The notes beneath the pieces were generated by a model. That model saw nothing but the letters and a program-made list of their open reading frames with translations, was not told the origin of the DNA and did no database searches. A stretch of DNA of 5,580 bases from an uncultured Collinsella sp. Its GTDB lineage: Bacteria > Actinomycetota > Coriobacteriia > Coriobacteriales > Coriobacteriaceae. Shown here one piece after another: positions 1 through 5,410 of the stretch; the first letter of the stretch is position 1; the number at the start of each line of letters is the position of its first letter. The stretch spans positions 1 through 5,580 of the forward strand of contig URVK01000120.1 of assembly GCA_900551305.1 (NCBI GenBank), written 5' to 3'. The position numbers and the translations under genes were made by a program.

Positions 1-522
1 GTAACGAGCACCGCCCCCCCCCCCGGAGCCGACCCTCCCCGAGCTATCCGACTCGTCGGCAGACTGCGAAAGCGAACCATTCTGGCTACCGCTCGAAGTG
101 GCGGTAATGGAAACCACGGAGGGCAGGGCCTTGGCAGAAACGGCCTCGGCCAGCGTGGTGTCCTCGGAATCAATCGTAATCTTTTGCGTCGACGAACCCG
201 AAGCACCCGCCGTCACGGCATTCTTTCCGCCGCCAATGTTGAGCGTGCCGCTCATAATGAGCGCGATGACCAGCAGGGCGCCGCAGGCGCAGCCGGCAAG
301 CGCTGTAATAAAGATCGGCAGCTTTTTGGTCTTGGTCTTGACCACCGTGTGCTTGTTTACAACCTGCTGGCTGCCCAGCGGCTTTCCGGTCTGCGTGTCG
401 TAGGCCTGCACGTAGGGAATGTTGCTGTCGGCAGGCGTCGACTCTACCTGCACGCGCGGCTGCTGCTGGGTCTCGCCGGCGTTGCCCGCATCCTGGGGAC
501 GCTGGGAATCGTACTCGCTCAT
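1..522 (-). CDS. HtrA/DegP-like membrane-anchored serine protease, N-terminal part
   Basis: The gene is partial: 174 codons from the ATG at 522-520 run off the left edge. A GAAAGGA ribosome binding site (531-537) lies 8 nt upstream of the start. The protein begins MSEYDSQRPQ. It has a hydrophilic, Gln/Pro-rich cytoplasmic segment (about 1-60), a basic stretch KTKTKK (62-67) and one membrane helix (about 68-90, LPIFITALAGCACGALLVIA). A Gly/Ser-rich linker follows. The segment at 123-138, with core AKALPSVVSI, is the typical lead-in to the trypsin-like domain of HtrA proteases (consensus like A-x-x-x-x-PSVVxI). A second Ser/Gly linker leads to VGSG at 164-167. The His-Asp-Ser triad and any PDZ domain would lie outside the window. 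Family knowledge: such proteins degrade or refold damaged proteins at the outer face of the membrane. The frame after residue 167 depends on an 11-base G run in the coding strand, discussed separately. Family call is fairly sure; exact role is inferred. Confidence 0.8.
   Translation of the reverse strand, partial: MSEYDSQRPQDAGNAGETQQQPRVQVESTPADSNIPYVQAYDTQTGKPLGSQQVVNKHTVVKTKTKKLPIFITALAGCACGALLVIALIMSGTLNIGGGKNAVTAGASGSSTQKITIDSEDTTLAEAVSAKALPSVVSITATSSGSQNGSLSQSADESDSSGRVGSGGGGGARY
14..24. repeat. 11-base C homopolymer inside the htrA-like gene
   Basis: Eleven consecutive C (G in the coding strand) encode glycines 167-170 of the protease. As written, the frame reads GSGGGGGARY to the window edge. 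With one G fewer (or two more) it would read GSGGGAVLVT, which resembles the first strands of an HtrA protease domain better. The tract may be a slippage site or a sequencing/assembly length error. Confidence 0.9.
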
Positions 523-540
523 AGCTGCGATCCTTTCGTC

Positions 541-575
541 AAATAACCAAAGGCCCGCCAAACATGTGGCGGGCC
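541..575 (-). terminator. Strong stem-loop in the protease leader, terminator-like
   Basis: A perfect 9-bp stem (ggcccgcca at 552-560 with tggcgggcc at 567-575) closes a 6-nt loop. On the minus strand it is followed by a moderately T-rich stretch, TTTGGTTATTT (551-541). It lies only about 29 nt before the protease ATG and just before its ribosome binding site. It is therefore either a back-up terminator for read-through from the regulator gene or an attenuator in the protease mRNA. The rest of the 523-731 gap holds the upstream terminator (690-727), a weaker 6-bp hairpin (657-662 with 684-689) and no promoter I can call with confidence. Confidence 0.5.
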
Positions 576-689
576 ATCATTGTTCACGTTGAGTTGTACC
601 CCAATATGCGGGCGCAAGTGTATGAGAACGCAATCTTTTAGGAAGGCTTAAGTTCTGCCGCAGACCCGAAAGGAATCCACGTATGCGGC

Positions 690-727
690 AAAACCACCAC
701 AAAGGCGCCCTGTCCCCTTAGTAGTGG
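690..727 (-). terminator. Intrinsic terminator of the glnA-regulator unit
   Basis: Read on the minus strand, the segment 727-716 pairs with 705-694. The stem has 12 positions with one T-T mismatch and one G-U pair, closing a 10-nt loop. TTTT (693-690) follows directly. It starts 4 nt after the stop codon of the regulator gene, as expected for a Rho-independent terminator. Confidence 0.75.
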
Positions 728-731
728 AGAT

Positions 732-1394
732 CTAGTCCTTAAACAGATAACCCACGCCACGGACGGTGGTGATGTGTGCCGCGATCTGCGGGCCCACCTT
801 GGAGCGGATGCGTCGGATGTGCACGTCGACGGTGCGCGTGCCGCCGCAGTACTCAAAGCCCCACACGCGGTGCAGCAGCACTTCGCGGCTGTAGGCACGG
901 TTGGGGTGCGTCGCCAAAAAGCTCAGCAGCGAGTACTCCATCAGCGTCAGGTCAATGGGCTCGTTATCGAGCGTCACCTGGTAGGTAGCCAGGTTGATCT
1001 CGAGGTTGTCGATGTTGAGCACATCGTCGGCGGTGACGGTCTCCTCCTCGCCCATCAGGCGCTGCGCACGAGCCTTGAGCTCGTTGGGCGTCGCCGTGGG
1101 GCATACAAAGTCGGCATGCGCGTGGTTCGGCAGACGCAGGGTGCCGAGCGCCTCGTCGTCGACAATCACCAACATGGGGACGCCGCCACGATCGTCAAGC
1201 CACTTGGCAATCTGATCGATGCGGTCGCTGCGGATGCCATCGGAATCGAGAATCAGCAGGTCAAAGTCGTGCGCCGCAGTCGGCGAATCGGGGGTGGCCA
1301 GGCTCACCTCGACACCCAGGGTGGTCGTCAAGCTGCGGGCAAACTCGTGGAAGCGCGTCGTGCGCGCCATGAACAGGGCACTCTTTTCGGACAT
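732..1394 (-). CDS. GlnR-like orphan OmpR-family response regulator with degenerate receiver
   Basis: A 220-residue DNA-binding regulator. The ATG at 1394 is chosen because GGAGG (1404-1400) lies 5 nt upstream; an in-frame ATG at 1478 would overlap glnA and lacks support. Residues 1-115 resemble a receiver fold. Strand 3 reads LLILD with the usual aspartate position at D50. However, the acidic pair expected after strand 1 is absent (SALFMART at 5-12), and the conserved Lys near strand 5 is missing (FVCPT at 97-101). Residues about 125-220 are a winged helix: LDLTLMEYSLL-like helix, HPNRAYSREVLLHRVWG, then the recognition helix around GGTRTVDVHIRRIRSKVG (184-201) and the wing TTVRGVGYLF. This pattern matches actinobacterial GlnR, an orphan, phosphorylation-atypical nitrogen regulator. 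The gene sits 50 nt downstream of a glnA homologue with no terminator between, so they are probably co-transcribed. Identification as an OmpR-family regulator is firm; a nitrogen role is inferred from similarity and context. Confidence 0.85.
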   Translation of the reverse strand: MSEKSALFMARTTRFHEFARSLTTTLGVEVSLATPDSPTAAHDFDLLILDSDGIRSDRIDQIAKWLDDRGGVPMLVIVDDEALGTLRLPNHAHADFVCPTATPNELKARAQRLMGEEETVTADDVLNIDNLEINLATYQVTLDNEPIDLTLMEYSLLSFLATHPNRAYSREVLLHRVWGFEYCGGTRTVDVHIRRIRSKVGPQIAAHITTVRGVGYLFKD

Positions 1395-1399
1395 ATCGG

Positions 1400-1404
1400 C
1401 CTCC
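1400..1404 (-). promoter_or_regulatory. Ribosome binding site of the GlnR-like gene
   Basis: GGAGG on the minus strand, 5 nt before the ATG at 1394. This decides the start against the longer reading frame beginning at 1478, which would run through the end of glnA. Confidence 0.75.
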
Positions 1405-1444
1405 AAAGAAATGAGCTCAATCGTACTGGAACAAGCCAGCGCGA

Positions 1445-2782
1445 TTAGGAGTTCGCCAGGTAGTGCTTGATCTCCCACTCGGTGATCGTAGACTCAAACT
1501 TATGCCACTCGTCGCGCTTCTTTTTGAGGAAGAAGCTGTGGATGTGCTCGCCGAGGGCATCCTTCATAAACTGCGAGTCCTCAAACACGTCGAGCGCCTC
1601 TTTGAGCGAGCGCGGCAGCGGCGTGTAGCCGGCCTCGACCATCTGACGGTCGGTAAGCTTGAGCGTCTCGGCCGTGGCCTCGGGCGGGAGCTCCAGCTTG
1701 CGCTCGATGCCGTCCAGGCCAGCCGCAAGCGTGACGGCGTTGACCAGGTACGGGTTGGCCATGGGGTCGGGGCTACGAAGCTCGATGCGCGTGGACAGCT
1801 GCTTGCCGGGCTTGTAGACCGGGATGCGGACCATGCTCGCGCGATTGCGCAGGCCCCACGTGGCGTACTGCGGCACGGAGTCGCCGCCCGTGGTGATGCG
1901 CTTGTACGAGTTGACCGTAGGGTTGGTGATGGCGCTGATCTCGCGCGCGTGCGCCAGAATACCGGCCATGTAGTGCTTGGCGACGTCGGAGAGATGGTAC
2001 TTCTCGTCGTCCTCTCCCCAAAAGACGTTGTTGCCGTCGTGGTCGAACAGCGACTGGCACAGGAACATGGCGCTGCCATCCTCGCCCGCCAGCGGCTTGG
2101 GCATAAAGGAGGCGTGGCAACCGCTCTCGTAGGCCTGCTGCTTAATGATGAGCTTTGCCGTGGTGATGGCGTCGGACATGCTCAGGGCCTCGGCGTGGCG
2201 TAGGCTCATGCCGTGCTGCGAGCGGCCGGCGGCGTGGAAGGTGTACTCCACGGGCACGGACATCTTCTCGAGCGTGAGGACCGTGTTGCGGCGCAGGTCG
2301 CGAGCGGCATCGCTCACCGAAAGATCGAAGTAGCCCACGTTGTCGAGCGGCTCAGGGGTGTGCTCGTCGGGGAAGTAGTAATACTCCAGCTCGGCGCCCA
2401 CGTTGAGCAGATAGCCAGCCTTCTCGGCCTTGCGGAACATGCGGCGCAGGGCATCGCGCGGATCGCCGGCGAAGGGCTTGCGGTCAGGGGTGCATACATC
2501 GCAGAACACGCGGGCGACGCCGTTGTGGCTCGGGCGCCACGGCAAAATCTGGAAGGTCGAAGCATCGGGAAACGCCAGCATGTCAGCTTCCTCGGGCGTG
2601 GCAAAACCCTCGATGGCGGAGCCGTCAAAGCCAATACCCTCCTCAAAAGCGACTTCGAGGTCCTCGGGGCTAATGGCAAAGTTCTTGAGGCGGCCGAGAA
2701 TGTCGACAAACCACAGACGCACAAAGCGGATGTCACGCTGCTCTACGGAGCGGAGTACGTAATCGATGTTCTGCTGGTTCAT
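1445..2782 (-). CDS. glnA: Type I glutamine synthetase homologue (GlnA2-like) lacking several metal ligands
   Basis: A 445-residue protein, the usual length for the short GSI forms without adenylylation. The start is supported by AAAGGGGAG just upstream. From memory, it resembles actinobacterial GlnA2 most (VLRSVEQRDIRFVRLWFVDILG near the N-terminus, GIGFDGSAIEGF at 50-60). The beta-grasp domain (about 1-105) precedes the catalytic domain. Conserved active-site residues include D53, E131 and E133 (AELEYY), NPTVNSYKR ending at R295, R314, and RIELRSPDP with E334 and R336. Three metal ligands are replaced: the usual HHE...QHE motif reads FHAAGRSQHG (E to A184, E to G191), and the GSGMH motif reads GSAMF (H to F240). 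The flap Glu is D301 with a one-residue insertion. No adenylylation-site Tyr is seen near 363-370. Family knowledge: GS makes glutamine from glutamate, ammonia and ATP. Here normal catalysis is doubtful; a gamma-glutamyl ligase variant or a sensor role is possible. First gene of a unit with the GlnR-like regulator. Confidence 0.88.
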   Translation of the reverse strand: MNQQNIDYVLRSVEQRDIRFVRLWFVDILGRLKNFAISPEDLEVAFEEGIGFDGSAIEGFATPEEADMLAFPDASTFQILPWRPSHNGVARVFCDVCTPDRKPFAGDPRDALRRMFRKAEKAGYLLNVGAELEYYYFPDEHTPEPLDNVGYFDLSVSDAARDLRRNTVLTLEKMSVPVEYTFHAAGRSQHGMSLRHAEALSMSDAITTAKLIIKQQAYESGCHASFMPKPLAGEDGSAMFLCQSLFDHDGNNVFWGEDDEKYHLSDVAKHYMAGILAHAREISAITNPTVNSYKRITTGGDSVPQYATWGLRNRASMVRIPVYKPGKQLSTRIELRSPDPMANPYLVNAVTLAAGLDGIERKLELPPEATAETLKLTDRQMVEAGYTPLPRSLKEALDVFEDSQFMKDALGEHIHSFFLKKKRDEWHKFESTITEWEIKHYLANS

Positions 2783-2821
2783 GTCGCTCCCCTTTCTTTC
2801 GGGCGGGTTTCGACTGGTCTA

Positions 2822-2842
2822 TATCGCAGATACTATCGCAGA
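2822..2842. repeat. Tandem 9-bp repeat upstream of glnA
   Basis: tatcgcaga occurs at 2822-2830 and again at 2834-2842, a 12-bp period, 40-60 bp upstream of the glnA start. On the minus strand this covers possible -10-like sequences (TATAGA, TAGTAT). It could be a regulator site or part of the core promoter. No good -35 element is visible, which would suit an activator-dependent promoter. Confidence 0.4.
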
Positions 2843-2847
2843 AAAAT

Positions 2848-2863
2848 GTTTCCGCAGGGTTAA
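2848..2863 (-). promoter_or_regulatory. Candidate GlnR-box half site upstream of glnA
   Basis: On the minus strand this reads TTAAC, six bases, then GAAAC. The Streptomyces GlnR box is GTnAC-n6-GAAAC, so only the first base deviates. It lies 66-81 bp before the glnA ATG. Only one a-b pair is seen; a second pair is not evident. The match is short and could occur by chance, but its position ahead of an operon encoding a GlnR-like protein makes autoregulation plausible. Confidence 0.35.
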
Positions 2864-2879
2864 AGCGTATCAAGCGCTC

Positions 2880-2911
2880 AAAAAACGTGCGCGAACAGGC
2901 AGTTGCGAACG
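2880..2911 (-). terminator. Probable intrinsic terminator of the LacI-family gene
   Basis: On the minus strand an imperfect stem forms from cgt, cgc and aac (2911-2909, 2907-2905, 2904-2902) paired with gtt, gcg and acg. It has a T-C mismatch, one bulged C and a 5-nt loop, and is followed by six T (2885-2880). It begins 5 nt after the stop of the repressor gene. Confidence 0.6.
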
Positions 2912-2916
2912 AGCGG

Positions 2917-3939
2917 TTAGCGCGAAGTCGAGGCGCGGTGTTCGATGTGGCCGGGAATCTCGATGCGCTTGGGGGCGAGCTTTGCGGCCTCGCCCACGGT
3001 GGTGGTGACGACGTCGATGCGCTCGGACAGACGCTCGACTACGCGCTCGGCGATGGTGAGGGTGTCTTGCGCGGCCGTGGTCACGCCGCCAAAGAGCACA
3101 TGGTTCCAGGGGTAGTCGTCAAACGTCGCGATCTTGAGCCCCGCCGGCAGCGAGGGTCCCAGCTGCGCTAGCGCCTCGGTCAGACGCAGGAAAACCAAGC
3201 CGTTGACAGCAATGAGGCCGAGCTTTTTACCTGCATAGCCGCGGATGGTCTCGTCCAAGCGACCAACGCCCGTGGCACCGCCATCGGCCAAGGTGACAAC
3301 CTCGCCGGCAAGGCCGCGTCGCGACAGCTCGTCGGTAAAGGCCTCGGCACGCTCGCGACGCACGGGGCTGTCGTCGCTCGCCTCGGTGAGCAGGCACAGG
3401 CGCTCGCTGCCCGCAGCAGCCAAGGCGTCTACCAAGCCAGCGACCAGCTCACGGTTGTTAGATGTCACCAGATCGACACCGCCGTCGGCAACATCGCGGT
3501 CGAGCAGCACAACAGGCAGACGTCCCGCTGCCGCGGCGATCGCCTCGTCATTGCCTCCGCAGGTGTTGACGACCAGACCGTCCACGCCAGCATCGATAAG
3601 TCTGGCGAGCGACTCGGCCTCCTTAGCGGGGTCGTTGCCGCTAATGGCCGTCATGAGCGAGCAGCCGCGCGCGGCGGCGCTGGCGGAAAGGCCCTCGAGC
3701 ATAGCGCTGGAGAACGGGTTGGCGATGTCGGCCAGGATCACGCCGATGAGGTTGGTGCGCGAGCTGCGCAGATTGCGCGCGGCAGCACGTGGGCGATAGC
3801 CGGTGCGCTCGATAACCGCCGCGATGCGAGCGCGGGTTTCCTCGGTCATCTGCCCGGGGCGGTTGTTGAGATAGCGCGAGACCGTGGCCGGGCTCACGCC
3901 CGCCTCGGCGGCAATGTCCTTGATTCTCATCTGCGCCAT
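2917..3939 (-). CDS. LacI-family repressor, probable KdgR-type regulator of kdgK-eda
   Basis: A 340-residue transcription factor of typical LacI length. The ATG at 3939 (MAQMRIKDIA) is preferred: it places the helix-turn-helix right at the N-terminus and has a GGGG stretch upstream. In-frame ATGs at 3987 and 3930 have no ribosome binding site. Residues 5-26 (RIKDIAAEAGVSPATVSRYLNN) are the canonical LacI helix-turn-helix. A hinge region with YRPRAAARNLRSS (48-60) follows, and then a sugar-binding-protein-like effector domain (about 62-330: NLIGVILADIANPF, DGLVVNT, LPVVLLDRD, TFDD). It is divergent from kdgK, and LacI-type operators lie between them. By analogy with KdgR it probably represses kdgK-eda and perhaps itself, with KDG or a related keto-sugar acid as inducer. 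The family is certain; the inducer and targets are inferred from context. Confidence 0.9.
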   Translation of the reverse strand: MAQMRIKDIAAEAGVSPATVSRYLNNRPGQMTEETRARIAAVIERTGYRPRAAARNLRSSRTNLIGVILADIANPFSSAMLEGLSASAAARGCSLMTAISGNDPAKEAESLARLIDAGVDGLVVNTCGGNDEAIAAAAGRLPVVLLDRDVADGGVDLVTSNNRELVAGLVDALAAAGSERLCLLTEASDDSPVRRERAEAFTDELSRRGLAGEVVTLADGGATGVGRLDETIRGYAGKKLGLIAVNGLVFLRLTEALAQLGPSLPAGLKIATFDDYPWNHVLFGGVTTAAQDTLTIAERVVERLSERIDVVTTTVGEAAKLAPKRIEIPGHIEHRASTSR

Positions 3940-4003
3940 AGCGCACCCCGTTTCCCAATTGTCGGCGATCTGAGCCATTTTAGGCATTTTTTAAAAATCT
4001 CGG

Positions 4004-4030
4004 TTGCAAAACGCTGTAGGTGAGTATACT
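4004..4030 (+). promoter_or_regulatory. Candidate promoter of kdgK
   Basis: A -35-like TTGCAA (4004-4009) and a -10 TATACT (4025-4030, five of six consensus) are separated by 15 bp, slightly short. Transcription would start near 4037, placing the operators at the start of the transcript. The -10 lies in the palindrome AGTATACT (4023-4030), so it could also serve the minus strand toward the repressor gene, but no convincing -35 was seen there. Confidence 0.5.
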
Positions 4031-4040
4031 ACAACTCGAA

Positions 4041-4069
4041 ACGAAACCGATTTCGTAAACCGATTTCGG
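4041..4069. promoter_or_regulatory. Two overlapping LacI-type operators
   Basis: ACGAAACCGATTTCGT (4041-4056) is a near-perfect 16-bp palindrome with the central CG typical of LacI-family operators. A second core, AAACCGATTT (4057-4066), follows. Together they form a 13-bp tandem repeat (AAACCGATTTCGT at 4044-4056, AAACCGATTTCGG at 4057-4069). The site lies directly downstream of the kdgK -10 box, between the divergent repressor and kinase genes. This fits steric repression of kdgK by the neighbouring LacI-family protein. Confidence 0.8.
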
Positions 4070-4072
4070 CGA

Positions 4073-4130
4073 GCGTTGGCACGCAGGTGCAAAGACGCAC
4101 CCTACCGTCTTGGCACCTGCGTGCCAACGC
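4073..4130. repeat. 58-nt near-perfect inverted repeat in the kdgK leader
   Basis: An 18-bp perfect outer stem (4073-4090 with 4113-4130) is followed by one mismatch and a 6-bp inner stem (4092-4097 with 4106-4111), around an 8-nt loop. It lies between the operators and the kdgK ribosome binding site, so it should be in the 5' untranslated RNA. No T tract follows on either strand, so it is not an ordinary terminator. A shorter alternative hairpin, ggtgc/gcacc (4086-4090 with 4097-4101), competes with it. It may be an mRNA-stabilising leader hairpin, an RNA switch or a dispersed palindromic repeat. Confidence 0.85.
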
Positions 4131-4156
4131 CATATCAAAGGTGTACGCACGAGTAA

Positions 4157-4162
4157 AAGGAG
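4157..4162 (+). promoter_or_regulatory. Ribosome binding site of kdgK
   Basis: AAGGAG ends 10 nt before the ATG at 4173 and supports that start. An in-frame ATG at 4110 lies inside the long hairpin and has no ribosome binding site. Confidence 0.75.
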
Positions 4163-4172
4163 CTGCGCGACC

Positions 4173-5207
4173 ATGGGTAAAACGGTTCTTACCTTCGGCG
4201 AGATCATGATGAGACTCTCACCCAAAGACCACCTGCGTATTGAGCAGGCAACCGAGTTTGACGTCCGCTACGGCGGCGCCGAGGCCAACACCGCTCTTTC
4301 CCTGGCCTACCAGGGCGACAAGGCCGCTTACGTCTCCGTTGTCCCGGCCAACCGTCTGGGCGAGTGCGCCCTGCGTTCGCTGAAGGCCTACGACGTCGAC
4401 ACCACGCGCGTCGTGCGTCAGGGCGACCGCCTTGGCTCCTATGTCTTTGAGGTCGGTGCCTCGCAGCGCGGCAACGGCTGCGTCTACGACCGCAAGTACT
4501 CTGCCATTAACATGGCCAAGCGCGACGTCTTTGACTGGGACGAGATCCTCAAGGGCATCGATGTCTTCTATTTCTCCGGCGTGACGCCCGCTGTCTCCGA
4601 CGAGATGGCCGCTGCGTGCAAGGATGCCCTCACCGCCTGCCGCGCCAAGGGCATCACCACCGTGTGCGACGTCAACTATCGCGGCAAGATGTGGTCGCCC
4701 GAGAAGTCGCAGGCCACCATGAAGGAACTCCTGCCGCTCGTCGACGTCTGCATCGCCAACGATGAGGACGCACCCGCCGGCCTCGGCATGACCTGCGTCT
4801 CCGGCTCCCTTGCCCACGGCATCGAGGAGCGCGACACCTACGTCGAGATGGCCCGCCAGATCTGCGCCGAGTACGGCTGCAAAAAGGTCGCCTCGGTCGT
4901 CCGCAACATCTCTTGCGTCGAGCGCTCCATCTGGATGGGCATGCTCTTTGACGCCGAGAGCGGCGAGCACTGGTTCTCCCCTGCTCACGACGTGCACGTG
5001 CTCGAGGGCGTTGCCGCCGGCGACGCTTTCAACGCTGGCCTCGTCCATGCCCTCATCAACGACTTTGACCCGCAGGACGCCGTCAACTACGCGATTGCAG
5101 CCTCGATCCTCAAGCTCACCATCAAGGGCGATTCCAACTTGGTGACCGCAGACGAGATCGCAGCCGTGGCATCCGCCGCCGACGGTGGCACCCGCGTCGC
5201 GCGCTAG
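4173..5207 (+). CDS. kdgK: 2-keto-3-deoxygluconate kinase, PfkB family
   Basis: A 344-residue cytoplasmic sugar kinase that phosphorylates 2-keto-3-deoxygluconate to KDPG with ATP. The N-terminus MGKTVLTFGEIMMRLSP and the PfkB lid/substrate region GGAEANTALSLA (34-45) match KDG kinases. YDRKYSAIN (105-113), DVNYRGKMW (166-174) and DVCIANDEDA (191-200) follow in the expected order. The C-terminal ATP/anion-hole motif is GVAAGDAFNAGL (279-290), with D284 as catalytic base. Many relatives have G-G-G-D or G-A-G-D here, so the double Ala is a mild deviation that probably keeps activity. The protein ends in TRVAR, as this subfamily often does (GRVQR-like). It lies in front of eda and opposite a LacI-type repressor, which strongly supports the KDG assignment over other PfkB substrates. 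Its 5' region holds operators and a long hairpin. Confidence 0.9.
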   Translation: MGKTVLTFGEIMMRLSPKDHLRIEQATEFDVRYGGAEANTALSLAYQGDKAAYVSVVPANRLGECALRSLKAYDVDTTRVVRQGDRLGSYVFEVGASQRGNGCVYDRKYSAINMAKRDVFDWDEILKGIDVFYFSGVTPAVSDEMAAACKDALTACRAKGITTVCDVNYRGKMWSPEKSQATMKELLPLVDVCIANDEDAPAGLGMTCVSGSLAHGIEERDTYVEMARQICAEYGCKKVASVVRNISCVERSIWMGMLFDAESGEHWFSPAHDVHVLEGVAAGDAFNAGLVHALINDFDPQDAVNYAIAASILKLTIKGDSNLVTADEIAAVASAADGGTRVAR

Positions 5208-5221
5208 TCCGTCTCCATTCC

Positions 5222-5261
5222 GCGGGCCGCAGCTTTCCAATCCCATACCTCTGCGGCCCGC
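5222..5261 (+). terminator. Stem-loop after kdgK, terminator- or processing-like
   Basis: A perfect 11-bp GC-rich stem (5222-5232 with 5251-5261) closes an 18-nt pyrimidine-rich loop, 15 nt after the kdgK stop. No T run follows, so a classic intrinsic terminator is unlikely. It could protect the 3' end of the kdgK message or act in partial termination before eda. Confidence 0.45.
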
Positions 5262-5280
5262 TCCCCGATTCCTCCGGCCG

Positions 5281-5312
5281 GGCAAAACCACCAGTCCCAT
5301 TCCGGTTTTGCC
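5281..5312. repeat. Second stem-loop in the kdgK-eda gap
   Basis: ggcaaaacc (5281-5289) pairs perfectly with ggttttgcc (5304-5312) around a 14-nt loop. The loop's accagt (5290-5295) is complementary to actggt at 5329-5334, so an alternative fold with the next element is possible. No T tract follows on the plus strand. Confidence 0.65.
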
Positions 5313-5330
5313 TGGCATTCCCTACATGAC

Positions 5331-5410
5331 TGGTCGAGCAGCCGGTTTTGGAATTGCTTGTGACCCCAAGCAGTGCCTCCGATAACCAATCCAAAATCGG
5401 CTCCTGACCA
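5331..5410. repeat. Long imperfect inverted repeat before eda
   Basis: The arms are 5331-5352 and 5390-5410. TGGTC pairs with GACCA at the base, an internal loop follows, and then 12 pairs (gccggttttgga with tccaaaatcggc, one G-U). Inside, gcttg (5356-5360) and caagc (5367-5371) form a small hairpin with a 6-nt loop. CCGGTTTTG recurs at 5302-5310 and 5342-5350. With the two preceding stem-loops this makes most of the 5208-5461 gap structured. No clear promoter or open reading frame of its own was seen there. Confidence 0.6.

Noticed and set aside
98..546. Plus-strand frames opposite the protease gene
   Set aside because: The minus strand gives a coherent protein with a membrane helix and HtrA lead-in motif plus a ribosome binding site; the plus frames show nothing recognisable.
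774..1448. 224-codon plus-strand frame opposite the GlnR-like gene
   Set aside because: Antisense shadow with no domain signature; the opposite strand encodes a clear winged-helix regulator.
1463..2863. Long plus-strand open frames opposite glnA (1463-2203 and 2213-2863)
   Set aside because: They are antisense shadows of a GC-rich gene; no recognisable domain, no ribosome binding site, and the minus-strand GS homologue is unmistakable.
3940..3987. N-terminal extension of the LacI-family protein from an ATG at 3987
   Set aside because: No ribosome binding site upstream, and the extension would push the helix-turn-helix away from its usual N-terminal position.
4073..4130. Long stem-loop as an intrinsic terminator
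   Set aside because: No T tract follows on either strand and it lies inside the expected kdgK leader.
4110..4172. N-terminal extension of KdgK from an ATG at 4110
   Set aside because: The extra 21 residues overlap the hairpin and have no family counterpart; AAGGAG supports 4173.
4218..5318. 366-codon minus-strand frame opposite kdgK
   Set aside because: Low-complexity Gly/Val/Asp-rich translation typical of an antisense frame; kdgK on the plus strand matches its family throughout.
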